From Podochytrium sp. JEL0797 (taxonomy: Eukaryota; Chytridiomycota; Chytridiomycetes; Chytridiales; Chytriomycetaceae): a DNA stretch of 64,000 nucleotides. Below the pieces are notes generated by a model. It was not told where the DNA came from and made no database searches. It saw only the letters and a list, made by a program, of their open reading frames with translations. The stretch spans positions 1 to 64,000 of the forward strand of contig JADGJG010000014.1 in the NCBI GenBank assembly GCA_027596195.1, given 5' to 3'. Both the position numbers and the translations under genes were made by a program. Of this stretch, positions 43,919-55,811 are shown piece by piece (within the stretch, counting starts at the first letter, position 1; each line of letters starts with the position of its first letter).

Positions 43919-44471
43919 TTTGGTTTGAAGCAAGAAGTTGGGGGAAGAAAAAGAAGTGGCGATTTTTTGATGGATCCTTTTGTGGTCGGCGAGGACGGAA
44001 AATTTAATTTGTCACCAAGTCGTGCCTCATTTCCAATCCATTCGGAATCAAATGTCAACGGAACCAGCGTGGGAACGCGAGGAATGCGATGCCAGGTGTG
44101 GTGTAAGGTGTATCTTATCACACGCTGGATGAATGAATGAAAACAGTCTCCAGGTGTTGGTGATTCCACGTGGGTGGCGATAGATAAGCTGTGCCTTCGT
44201 CATTTCCAACGTTACAAATGCGCATTTGAAACATTCACACACACTGGTGGTGTGGGGACCATGCTCAGACTCTCGCGCAATCAATGAGCCCCCACAGCCC
44301 CCGCAGCCCCTTCAAGAATTATCTGTGATATCCATGCAATCACAAGTCAGGTTCAAAATTCGCACAAGCATCAGTGTTCGCCACTTGGCAAGCTGATTGA
44401 ATCGATCCAAGGAAAGGGCTTCTCCATGAGACAATATTCACTTCTATATCTTTTAATAAATATTAAATAAC
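43919..44471. other. Intergenic region upstream of ATPase copy B
   Basis: No gene recognised. It presumably contains the copy B promoter and the 3' flank of the villin-like gene. Confidence 0.4.
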
Positions 44472-47400
44472 TCAACTATCCAAACCACTCCTCCACCCAT
44501 GAAACAACCCCTGAAACTCCGCCCCCTCCCCCCCCTCCCACACAACCACCACCCCATCCACAACCCCTTCCCCAGAAGCCATCTCCCCTTCCCACTTTCT
44601 CCTCCCATCCTCCAAAGTCTCCAACCACACTTCCACCGCTTTCCGCGCAAGCTTCTCAACCACAAACGACGCACTCGCCCCAATCCAGAGGTACACGGGC
44701 GAATGCGGACCCGGGTCCAAAATCGCGCAGGTATCGCGGTCTAAACTCGATTGATCGAAAAACGGCACTTCCTCCACGCAGAAGTATCCTTTCGCACACG
44801 AACACACGAGTAACCGCGGTAAATTCGTGGGAATCACGCTGGTTGCGGTGGGTGGATCGAGCGGGGACGGTTTGACCAAGATGGGTGGCATGGGTCCCGT
44901 TGCGTAGGGTTGTTTGCCGTTGGGGAAGAGGCTGAAGAAGGCGCGGGGTTCGAGGGGTTCGGTGATGATGCGGTATCGTGGCGGGGGTGCAGTTGATTTG
45001 GAATCCAATGCAACCTCTTTGAGCGCGGTGGAATCGTCGGAAACAGCCGCACCATGCGTAGGAGAATGAAGCGACGTATCACTCGTAGCACTCGCCGCAA
45101 CCGGTCCATCAGATCCCATCTGCGTCAAATGAAAACTCGATATCCGATCCGCAATCGCCACAGCCCTCCTCGCATCTTCACTCGTTGAATTCTTGCCCGT
45201 CCACAGAAACCCAACTCCAGGATCACTCCGAACCTTGTGCACAAAGAAGCAATCGCGACTAATCAGCCTCTCGCACGCACAAGGGACTTGAATCGCTCTG
45301 GTAGTTTTGAACTTCCAATCCGTCCGAATGTGATACAACACACTCTCGCCTTCGCCTCCGGCAGACAGACGCGCCAAAAGGTCCTTTCGAGACCCCCGAT
45401 GAATCACACTCCGATTCCCCCAATGCGCCAACAACTCCAACGGTTCTCTCTCCTGCACAACCTGCACAATTTGCACAGAAGAGCCATAAATCTCTTGCAC
45501 CGCATCCTGAAGCTCCTGCCTTGCATGAAACCGAAACGTCTTCTCCGCAACCCCAGAACACTGCTTCCCCACCCAAAAGTAAATCACACACGCCGTCTCC
45601 ACCACATCCTTACCCCCCCTCCTCCCTTTCGACCCCCTCGCAGCACCATCATCCCGCGACAAACTCCCACAACTCTTTACCACCGGATACGCATTCCCAC
45701 CGACCCGAAACGCCTCATCCGCCCCCGCCGCACTCATCACCTTCAACGCCCGATTCATTGCCTCCGTCACATCCCCCTCCCCCCCTCTCCCCACCTCCCC
45801 CGCACCAGTCGAATAAACCGCTAAAAACGCATACCTCCCCTCCCCACACAAATGCACACCCCCTCTCTCAACCCCTTCCAACCCCACAAACCGGCCCTTC
45901 TCAAAAGCAAACGCTCGAAACTCAACAACCCGTGAATTCACCTCCTCCATCATCTTCAACCCCTGCAGAAACCGATTCATCCCCACCACCACGCGGGTCG
46001 GACTCTCCAACAGCGGATGCGGCGCATACAGAGCTCCAACGTCTACTTTCACGGGAGTCAGCCGCACGTTTCTCCTCGCCGCGATCCGCAGCGTTTCCGT
46101 GCGCGGTTCGATCCAATCCGCGAAATAGAGCTTAAACGGTTCAGGTTCATTGAACTGCGTGATGCGTTCGAGGTTGAGAAATGAGGGACGCTGCGGGTGC
46201 GCGAGGATCACACGGGCAAGGGTTTCGGAGGCGGAGAGTTTTTCGGTGGGAAGGGATTTGGCGCCGATCCAGAGATAAATGGAGGTGTGGGTGTCGAGAA
46301 TGTAGCAGTGGTGCGGGGAGAGGAGGGTGCGGTGGAATCCAGTGTTGTTTTCTGGTGTTTTTTTTGAGTTTGTTGTTTTGATGACTGATTGGAGGCGGGA
46401 ATGAAACAACAAATGAACACACCTTCGGTTGCAACCACCAAGTTGGCTACGTCTATAGGGGTATCTTGAACCTTGGTATCTTCCGTCGAAGGGACTTTGT
46501 AAAGCGTCGCAGGGGGTTGACTCGCTTCCCTCGCGTCTGCATCAGTTGCATCCGCCTCATCGATTTCGGGCAACAGCTCATCCAACTTTTCACAAACCTC
46601 TCCCTCATCTAAAAAACAACCTCAAAATCAGAAAAAAAACGCTCCCAACTCACTCCCAAAAAAATGACCTACCAATCTCTACCACCTCCGCCTTCCCCGC
46701 CCTCTCCACCCCCTTCATCACATCCACAAGAATCCGGCACTTTGCCCTCACTGTAAGACAAGACCCCGCCCCATTCCACTGCACCATCGCATACCCGGCA
46801 TCCACCAAAAACACATTCCCCGTCTCCAAACTCCTCTTCACAGGCCTCACGACCTCCATCCTCACCCTCCCCCCCTTCCCGACTCCCGCCACCCGATACA
46901 CCTTGACAGCCCCCCACCTCCTCCGTTCCGCAACAAACAATCCACTTTCAGCTGCAAAGCTCGGGTCATCATATCCCACCTCACCCTCAAACAACTCCAC
47001 AAAAGCCTCCGTCTCCTCCCCCTGCGTATGCCGCACAACACTTTCTCCAACCCCAAGCAGGTTTTTGACCCCTACCGCAAACATGGCGCAACAGAACCGT
47101 TTGTCCATTTCGGAGAGCGGGCCGATCCAGGTGTGGATGGTGTGGATGAGGTGCGTTGTAGAGAGAGGTTCGGTGGGGTCTTCTGCGATATCGAGATTGT
47201 TGTAGTGTTGGAGGTGGGGGGAATCGGTGGTGGTTGAAATGATGACATAACAGTCTGCGATGCAAAAATGGCCGTGCTTTGAATCGTGTAAAAAGAAACC
47301 AATCAGCACAACAACGATTCGATTGTACCAAAACAATCACTCACTTCTTCAGGCTCCACAATCTCAGGCCGCATATTCTCAATCCGAAACACAACCACCC

Positions 47401-48426
47401 CTTCCTGCTTGTTATGTGCCAGAAAATCAGACGGAAACAAGTCACTGAGATCGACATTCGAGATTTGCGGGGCGGAGGATGGGGTTGCTTTGGAGGTTGG
47501 TTTGAGGTGGGTGGGTGGCGTTGTGGACGGGATGGGGAGGGCAATGTTGATGGATGTGAGGGAGGATCGAGACGTTCGTTTCTGGAATAGTTTTGAAGTG
47601 GGAAAGGGGTGTGTTTGATACGTCAGTTTGAGATTCGGATGGTGTTGTGGTGCCTTTGCGGGGGGCGATTCGCGACTTTGATCCAAATTTCGAAGGCCTC
47701 CGCGATTCTAACGCCAAATCCATTCGACAGCATCCGATCCAATTCGCATTATTCAACCACAGCAATCTGAACATCATTTCGAATTGGTTGCCCCTCTCAG
47801 ATGAAATACTCACATTCGCCTTCGAATCCCTCCCCTCCTCCCCCTCTCCCCCCTCCTCCCTCGCAGCCCCAAACACAGCCAACGAGTTCAACGCCTCAAT
47901 AAACACCAACCCATGCTTGGTCGTTTCCAAATCGAGTGTTCCATTCTTGTTGGAAGCCGAGAGACGGTTCGAAGTCGGAGGATTCAGGGTTTGGATGTTG
48001 GGGTTGTGCGGGGAGGTGGTGAGGTTGGGTGCGGGTTTGGGGTTTGCGTTGGAGAAGTCTGCGTTGTAGAAGTCGTTGGGGTGGATCACGGAGGGGCGGT
48101 GAGATGGCGTGTTGAGGTGTGATGAGGTGGTCGAGGATGGCAGCAAGTGGGCAGCGTGGGACAGCGAGGGGGTCTAGGAGGGTGGTGTCGTTAGGGACCA
48201 AGAGGAGAGAGAGAGAGAGGAGTAAACGCACCGTGATCTTCTGCGAAAGACGCCTCGTCACCCGTTGCGCGGAATCAGCCCTTAAGCGAGTGAATTGGGC
48301 GGGGTCCTCCTGCGCAGGAGAAGACAAGTCATCGCCACTGCCAAGCGATGAAAAGAAGGCTGCAACGCGTTTGCTGAGGTTGCCAACCGCAGTGTTTCGG
48401 CGCTGCCGCGGCGACGGCGTTTCCAT
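44472..48426 (-). CDS. Villin/gelsolin-like actin-binding protein
   Basis: Six exons (48426-48232, 48173-47622, 47581-47345, 47276-46673, 46608-46423, 46351-44472) splice in frame to about 1,200 residues. Gelsolin-repeat hallmarks are ILDTHTSIYLWIGAKS, then VIYFWVGKQCS, FFVHKVRSDPGVGFLWTGKN and ILDPGPHSPVYLWIGASAS, spaced as separate repeats. The N-terminal 250 residues are basic and Ser/Pro-rich with a folded segment (NGTLDLETTKHGLVFIEALN), possibly PH-like. No villin headpiece is present at the C-terminus. Gelsolin-family proteins sever, cap or bundle actin filaments. The number of intact repeats (at least four) and calcium sites need alignment. Confidence in the family is good and in subtype is low. 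Confidence 0.8.
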
Positions 48427-48589
48427 TGTTCGGTTTTTTTTGGAATCTGAGAAATGAACAAAAAATGGTAAGTTTATTAGTTATGGCCGGCAGTCGGTCG
48501 AATTTAATAGGATTTGGCAGTGTATTAGGTATTGCTAGCTTAATAGATGGCGTGGCCAAGCTGAAAATGAAGGAGGTGTTGCCAATTCT

Positions 48590-48790
48590 TGCGGCTGAAA
48601 AGTACCCGCTCCTAACCCGCGGCAATAAAAGCTGCTACCGCTGGTGGGAAGGACTCAAAGAAAGCCGAAAAGAAAAAGGGCGACGCTGCTGAAAAGTACT
48701 GTAACAAAATGCCCCGAAGAATGCAGCCGCTGCAAAGAAAGCAGCAGCGGCGGGACAAAGAAAAAAGATGAGATCGAAATTCGATTTCCA
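48590..48790 (+). pseudogene. Relic of an Ala/Lys-rich protein gene
   Basis: Stretches reading KAATAGGKDSKKAEKKKGDA and NAPKNAAAAKKAAAAG appear in broken frame. They strongly resemble the Ala/Lys repeats of the intact gene at 49052-49612, so this is probably a decayed copy of it. Confidence 0.5.
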
Positions 48791-49051
48791 TCATATGCCT
48801 CCACCAGGTTTGTGAGATGCGGTTCTAATCAGAGTTCAAATGAGAGATTTGCACTCAATTTTCCTTTCCAGCGGATTCGACTTCAACTGTCACATTCCAT
48901 CAGTCCAGCATCAATCGCGGCAGAAAATTATATGTAGTACTCATTTTCTCATGAGCCAGCAACGAGATTTCAACTCTTAATCAGTTCTAGGAGTATAAGA
49001 AGTTGTCCCCTCCCCATCCAAGCCACAACTCAACACCCAACAACCAAACAA

Positions 49052-49612
49052 ATGCACTTCTCCAAGCACTTCTCCGACAAATTCTTTGCCTGCTCCTTGC
49101 TCATCGCGGCTTCTTGTCTCGCAGCTCCAGTTCCAGCTGCTCAAAATGCAGTTGACATGTCCGCTCAAACCCGAGGCGCGACTGCTGCTGTTGCCAATGT
49201 TCAAACTATGATGGCTGCAGTCGCAAAGTCTACTGCTACTGTCCAACAAGCGGCCAACACAAGCTCTGCGGTTGCTGCCAAGCCAACAGCCGCAAAGGCG
49301 GTGGCTGCCACTCCAACGGCGACGAATGCTGCCGATGCCAAGAAGGCCAAGAAAGCCGCGAAAAAAGCGGCAGCGGCAATGAAAGCTGCTGTCAAGAAGG
49401 CTTCTGTTGCCGCGAAAGCGGCGACTGCGACTTCTCCTGCCGCCACAAAGGCAGCTGGTGCCGGAAATGCTACCACTACTGCTACAAAGAAGGCGGCGGT
49501 TGCAAATGCTACAACTGTTGCAAAGAAGGCTTCTGCCACAAATTCTGCCACTTCTACAAAGAAAGCTTCCGTGGTCACAAATGCCGGAGGAATAACTATC
49601 ATCAACGTTTGA
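49052..49612 (+). CDS. Secreted Ala/Lys/Thr-rich protein
   Basis: A 186-residue single-exon protein with a signal peptide (DKFFACSLLIAASCLAAPVP). The mature part is almost wholly Ala, Lys, Thr and Val (KKAKKAAKKAAAAMKAAVKK, TKKAAVANATTVAKKASATN), which resembles a lysine-rich, histone-H1-like helical repeat. It ends GGITIINV without an anchor. Likely secreted and strongly cationic. A role in wall or polyanion binding, or an antimicrobial role, is only a guess. A decayed copy lies just upstream. Confidence 0.65.
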   Translation: MHFSKHFSDKFFACSLLIAASCLAAPVPAAQNAVDMSAQTRGATAAVANVQTMMAAVAKSTATVQQAANTSSAVAAKPTAAKAVAATPTATNAADAKKAKKAAKKAAAAMKAAVKKASVAAKAATATSPAATKAAGAGNATTTATKKAAVANATTVAKKASATNSATSTKKASVVTNAGGITIINV

Positions 49613-49724
49613 ACCTTTTTAGTTCTTGCTTTAATTTTTATATCTTTTGCATCTGTACTTTCTGCATTCAAAATATAAACGCGTTGGAAAAAATAGTTTG
49701 ATTTGTCACTTTGGTTTGTCAATT

Positions 49725-51903
49725 ATGAAACCTCCACACAAGCAGTTCCCTTCCGTCCCATCACCAAAGACAGTACGCTTCCGCCGCAGGATATGCATTC
49801 TCTTTGCAATATGGATACTGATAGCGTGGATCTGGTTCTGGTGGTCGCCTCCTGATTTAAAGTATCAATTGCGGCCAATAGAAGTTTCGACGGGCCGTAT
49901 GCATCAGAGACCAAATAGCAAACCGTTAGTCCAAACTGTGACGGTCACAGTAACCGAAACCATCATCCAAACACCCTCTCCGACACGCATCAGCCAGTTT
50001 GACACTCCACCACATGTCAAACAAATCACCGATCCCCATTACCTCGCGTTCTCCTCCGCCATCCTCAAATCCAACACTCCAGCCCACTCTTACATTCCCA
50101 AAATCCCACATTTTATCCTCCGAACCTGGAAAACCTCATCCCGCAGCGAAATCCTGACCCCAACCACCAACACATCTTCCGTCCCCGCGTGGTTCACATC
50201 GTGGGACACCCTGAACCCGACACATGTGCAAATCGTTTTTTCAGACGCAGATTCGGATCGATTCGTTCAAGGATTTTTCTCTCCCTGGGTTGTCGAAGCT
50301 TACTTTCGGCTTCCGCGGGTGGTGATGCGAAGCGATTTGGCGCGATATCTGATGCTTTATGAGATTGGCGGGACTTATACAGATATGGATACCGAGTGCT
50401 TGAAGCCGATTTATCAATGGACAAAGGGCGAGAAGAACGTTGGCATGTTTGTCGGTGTCGAGGTACCATCCGTCGGAACGGAATTCGATCATTGATAACT
50501 CATTCTCCCAGAATGCCCGAGGAAACAAAGACAATATTAACCAATGGACTATTGGATCTGCGCGTCATCACCCGCTCATGGCACTCGTGATCCATCGCGT
50601 AGTGACAAAGATTCATTCGTGCACAGACGACGAATTGAAGGACACACAGCAGTTGCTGTACATCACAGGTCCAGGAATTTGGAAGCCAGCAGTGCATGAT
50701 TATTTAGCGGAGCGCGGTGCAAGAGTGGAGGAGGTTTCGTTTTTATGGGACGAGTATCGAATGTTTGGTAATACTCATGCAGTGTCTTGAATCATCTGAA
50801 TTCATTAGTTGTTCAGATGACGTGATGCTGGTTGGTAAAACCCTACTCAGTCCGTTGAACGCGTACAACCCGAAAGCGCTGTCCATCCACTATGGCACCG
50901 GCAAGATGAGTGGAGGTTGGAAAACAATCAATGATACTTCGTCTCTCTATATTCCCAATCACTTGGATTCACTTGCAGTCGCCCGCGAATTTCACGAAGA
51001 GGAAACCACGTTTGTCGAACCTCGACTCACCGAGGAGATTTCGAAATCCATTCCCCATAGTTCTCCAATCACTCAGATCCCAAAGCAAATTGCTCAAGTG
51101 TATTATACGTCAGACACATCCGTCCTTTCCGAACCATATCGCAGAATCCACCAAACCTGGCAAACCCTCAACCCCAAACACACTTACACCTTATTCGACG
51201 ACATCAAAATGGACGCGTACGTTCGCTCCGAATGCACCGAACTAGAAAAGAGAGTCTATTTCAAAACAGGGCTGTTGCATCAGAAGGTTGCTGTCTTCAA
51301 AATTTTGTGGTTGCTGAAAACAGGCGGCGTGTTTGTCGATTTGGACACGGAATGCATACATCCGATCGACCAATGGAAACTTGGAAGAGATGGTGTTAAT
51401 CTCATGATTGGAATGCAGGTATTCATCTTAATTATGCTCGTCTCAGCCCGAATATTTAATGCAAAAAATCACAATCCCAGTCCCAGACCACCAACCAATC
51501 CCTTCCCATTCTCGCCACCCACACTCTCCTCTCCATCCCAAACCACCCCCTCTTAAAATCCTACTTCAAAACCCTCCAAACCTTCATCCTCTCAAAATCC
51601 AAAAAGCAACTCCGCGCAACACTCCCCTACACCCTCCTCCACCACACCTGGTTCGAATCACACATCTACACCTACCTCCAGACCCGCGGAAAAATCGAAT
51701 TAGAAACTGAAATCCCGCGTTTGTCGTGGGAATCCGTGATCCAAGTGGAGGATGTGGTGGTGCTGGGGCAAGCACATTTTCGGCCGGATGATTTGGATCG
51801 AGAGTTGTCGCTTGTCAAGAATCATGATTGGTTGTGGCATCGCGAGAGGACGTGGAGTGTTGGGTGGCCTGAATTGGAACCTCCGGAACCTTCATTTCTT
51901 TAA
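49725..51903 (+). CDS. Tandem double GT32 glycosyltransferase (OCH1-like)
   Basis: Four exons (49725-50462, 50522-50767, 50817-51418, 51481-51903), about 670 residues. A short basic cytosolic tail and one membrane helix (ICILFAIWILIAWIWFWWS) give type II Golgi topology. Catalytic domain 1 has IPHFILRTWKTS, then RSDLARYLMLYEIGGTYTDM with the DXD motif in DMDTECLKPI, and ends HYGTGKMSGGWK. Domain 2 repeats the order: IAQVYYTSDT, YRRIHQTWQTLNPKHTY, LLKTGGVFVDLDTECIHPI with a second DXD, and a C-terminal part (SLPILATHTLLSIPNHPLL). GT32 enzymes such as Och1 transfer mannose from GDP-mannose to glycans. Two full domains in one chain is unusual. Confidence 0.8.
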
Positions 51904-52606
51904 GATCTTGGTCATGTAGTTATTTACGCGACTCCCCGGCTACGGCTTAACATAAAGCTTTGATATTCTGGTTGCCATCTTTGGAATCAGTGCTATCGGC
52001 GAAAGAAAAGGGCTGGAGATATGGAATTAATTTCGTAGATTGATATCAACCACTTTGATCAAATGCTTTGGAAATAAACAACTAGAAATTATATTTCGCC
52101 GTAAATCAATTCTTCTTCTCTCTTTGTTCTCACGTCGCCGCTTTTTGCAAGTTCAGCGGAACTCGAATGTGCGCCACAGGGTCCAACTTCTGATTGTTTT
52201 CGTTTGAGTCGATAGTAAGTTGGAGGCTGATCTCGTTTACAACCGAAACGGCGATTATGACGCATGCAGTGGGGTTCAAATCTGCACAAATCGAAACAAA
52301 TCATGACTTCAACGGACTGGAAGCGCACGTAAGACTTGTGCTCTTGGTCTCAATGATCGCGTTTAGATCGCCTGGTTTCGTGCCTGACCTCAGATCACGC
52401 AGCCGCAATATTAACGAGTCATATGGAGTTGGCAAGCATGAAATCAAGCCAGAAAATTGAACTCTACGCTTGGAGGGTGGCACCGCTGGACTTTAATGTT
52501 CAATCCCGGGCGGAATTGCATATATAAAACGGCGACAGTGGCTGTCATCCCCAAAACATCACAACTTCAATCATATCATCAATACCCGCCATCACTCTCC
52601 GCCAAA
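51904..52606. other. Intergenic region upstream of ATPase copy C
   Basis: No gene recognised across about 700 bp. The downstream half should be the promoter of ATPase copy C. Confidence 0.4.
52519..52530 (+). promoter_or_regulatory. TATA box candidate for ATPase copy C
   Basis: CATATATAAAAC lies about 80 bp upstream of the copy C start codon, a normal distance for a strongly expressed fungal gene. Confidence 0.5.
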
Positions 52607-55551
52607 ATGCATGAAGGTAACCTCGACACCAAACTTACTGACAACCGCGAATTCTAAATCCTTGCCATAGAGAAACATGAGTCCCACGCCGACAAAAAGC
52701 CATTGAAGATGGAGGAAGCTGTTCACGTCGAAGTCGAGGACGACATTTCGCCCGAGCTGGAAGCCCTTCTCCACACAGAGCCACTCGAGGGTCTTACCGA
52801 CGCTGAGGTCGCCGCGCGCACCCTCCAGTTCGGTCTCAACGAAATCCCCGAGTCCAAGAGCAACCCTCTCCTCAAGTTCCTTTCCTACTTCCTCGGACCC
52901 ATCTCATACCTCCTCGAAATTGCCTGTATTCTCTCTGGAGTCTTCCACGAGTGGATCGACTTCGGTATCCTCCTCTTCGTCTTGATTGCCAACGCCTGTA
53001 TCGGATTCTTTGAGGAGGCTCGTGCCGAGTCTGCCTTGGACGCGCTCAAGAACACTCTCGCTCAAAAGTCCCGCGTTTGGAGAAACGGCAAGCTCGTCGA
53101 GGTGGACTCCAACACCCTCGTTCCTGGTGACATTGTTGCGCTTCGTCTTGGAGACATTATCCCTGCCGACTGTCGTCTTTTGGGTGTGGGTGTCACGGGT
53201 GAAATGTCGGAGGGAACTCTCCAGATTGACCAGTCTGCTCTTACCGGCGAGTCGCTCCCTGTTGCCAAGGGCAAGGGTGTCACTGCTTACTCATCAGCCA
53301 TCGTCAAGCAAGGTCAGATGCTTGCCGTTGTCACCAAGACTGGAATCAACACCTACATTGGTCGCGCTGCCAACTTGATCTCCATCACTACCGAGGAGGG
53401 TCACTTCCAGAAGATTATCAACGCCATCGGAAACTTTTTGGTCGTTGTTACTTGTGTAAGCTGATTGCCTAGTTGTTCGATATGTCCTTATCTAATCAAT
53501 CGACTTTTTTTCCAGGTTATGGCCATTGTCCTCTTCTTCGTTCGTACCTGGGCTGTTCCCGCTAAGCCCAACGACCCGCTCGGAGAGCGTAAGGAATCTC
53601 TCATGGAAGTCCTCGTCTTGACTATTGCCGCCATCCCAGTCGGTCTCCCTACCATCATGTCCCATGGCCGTCGGTGCTTCCCAGCTCGCCAAGAAGGAAG
53701 TCATCGTCAAGCGTCTCACAGCCATTGAAAGAACTCGCGTCCGTCTCCATTCTCTGCTCTGACAAGACTGGCACGTTGACTCTCACTCTTAACCAGCTCT
53801 CCTTCGACAAGCCACGACTTTGAGGGAACCGGAGTCCAGTACACTGACCAGGATCTCCTCTTGGCCTCTTTCTTTGCGTCCGAGCCCGGTGCACAAGACC
53901 CCATTGAATCTGCCGTCCGTGCCGCCTCCCAAGAACGCGTCGAGTTGCTCAAGAACCGTGAGAACCAGGACCACCACATTCCCGGATACAAGGTTTCAAC
54001 CCCAACTCCAAGTACACCGAAGCCACTGTTACCGACTTGTTGACTGGGAAGCAGTTCCGTTGCCCACCGTCACCGACCTCACCACTGGAAAGCAGTTCCG
54101 CTGCATCAAGGGAGCTCCCCAGGTCATTGTCAACATGGTTGGAGGACACGATGAAGCCACCGCTGCTGTCAACGACCTCGCTCGTCGCGGTCTCCGTGCT
54201 CTTGGAGTCGCTCGCACCATTGACGCTGAGATGCAAGTCTTTGAAATGATTGGAATGATCTCCCTCGTCGACCCTCCCCGTCCCGACTCCGCCCACACGA
54301 TCCAGGAGTGCCACAAACTCGGACTCGATGTCAAGATGATTACTGGTGACCAACAGATTATCGGAAAGGAAGTTGCCCACCGTCTCGGAATGAACCGTAC
54401 TATTTTGGATGCCAACAAGCTCAACGACCCCACTTTGGACGAGGAGGCCCTTATTGACCGTTGTGTCAAGTGTGACGGTTTTGCTCAAGTTACCCCTGAG
54501 CACAAGTTCCGTGTTGTGGAGCTTCTCCAGAAGCGCGGTTACCTTGTTGGTATGACTGGTGATGGTGTGAACGATGCTCCTCAAGAAGGCCAACGTTGGT
54601 ATCGCTGTCGAAGGCTGCACTGACGCTGCTCGTTCCGCTGCCGATATTGTCTTGCTCGCTGCCGGTCTCTCCACCATTGTTGACGGTATCAAGTGCTCCC
54701 GTGCTATTTTCCAGAGAATGAGATCCTACGCTCTCTACCGTATCGCCTCGACCATCCACTTCTTGCTCTTCTTCTTCTTGTCCATCTGTACCTACGGTTT
54801 CTCCCTCCCACCCAGACTTATTCTCATGATTGCCGTGTTGAACGACGTCGCTACTCTCGTTATTTCGGTCGACAACGCCCAGATCTCCCAGCGCCCCGAC
54901 AAGTGGCGTCTTGGACAGCTCATCACCATGTCTTTCGTTCTCGGGTTCCTCCTCATGTTGATCTCCTGGGCTCACTTCTTTGTCGGTCACTACGCGTTTG
55001 GACTCACGACTGTGGATTACAAGGACGATCCTACTGTTCCCAACGCGGGAGTCTTGCAGACCATCATGTACCTCCAAATCTCGTCTTGCCCACACTTTGT
55101 CATCTTCTCAACGCGTCTCCCTGGATACTTTTACGAAAACGCTCCCTCGTGGACCTTCATTATTGCTGTTGCGGGGACCCAAGTCATTGCCATGTTCATG
55201 GCCATGTTTGGAGTCCGCGAGCTCGACGCCACCGCCATCGGCTGGAAATGGGCCTGTGCCGTCATTGCCATCTCTACCCTCATGTTCATGCTTCTCGACA
55301 TTGTCAAGGTCTGGATGTTCCGCATCTGGTCGTTCGAACTCACTGTCAAGTTGTACCCGACCGCTTCCCGCAAGGAGGAGTTGGAGACCCGTGTTGCCAA
55401 GAGGATTGTCAAGGCGCGTGTGTACGCCAACATTGAGAAGTTGAGAAAGGTGTACTACATGTCGATGGCTGTGGTTGCTTTTGAGAAGGCTGTGGCTGCG
55501 CGCAAGAAGACTGCGAGAGCGGGTGCTTCGACCACCACTTTGGACATGTAG
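52607..55551 (+). CDS. PMA1: PMA-type plasma-membrane H+-ATPase, copy C (frame-broken)
   Basis: Exons 52607-52616 (ATGCATGAAG), 52671-53455 and 53516-55551. The N-terminal cytosolic and membrane parts with [13 protein letters not shown], and the C-terminal part from [20 protein letters not shown] to the last helix, are intact. The breaks in between are: 5 bp missing after GLPTIMS (near 53660); 1 bp gained near 53728; an in-frame 6-bp gain just after DKTGTLTL; single bases missing around FDKP (near 53815); a diverged roughly 41-bp tandem block near 54020-54105 encoding two versions of TVTDL-TGKQFRC; and 5 bp missing inside the GDGVNDAP motif (near 54581). Without these, the protein would be a standard P3A proton pump. 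Whether the breaks are real is unclear. Confidence 0.8.
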
Positions 55552-55811
55552 AAATCTGGTCTTTTGAACTTACATAGTAATAATAAACTATAATTGCATT
55601 GATAATTCTTTTTTTCTCTGCTTTCCGCTTTATTATTCATTTTTTCAAAAAAATAATGGCAGGAAAAGATCTTTCAGAGGAATTTTGCGGATTTGGTGAC
55701 CTGTATATCGGTAATCCTACCCCTGATAGTCTCTTGGGGGCTTTACCTGTTCTTTCGGGCGTGGTGTGGCTGCAAATGAATTTGAAAATTTGATCGCAAT
55801 CTCCAATCTCC

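Noticed and set aside
43481..43933. 150-residue minus-strand open frame inside intron 1 of ATPase copy B, with MHEGEP near its start
   Set aside because: The MHE start is the tiny first exon of the pump gene; the rest reads through the intron and has no domain.
45521..46135. Pro/Ser/His-rich plus-strand open frame opposite the villin-like gene
   Set aside because: The minus strand carries gelsolin repeats in frame with five consistent introns.
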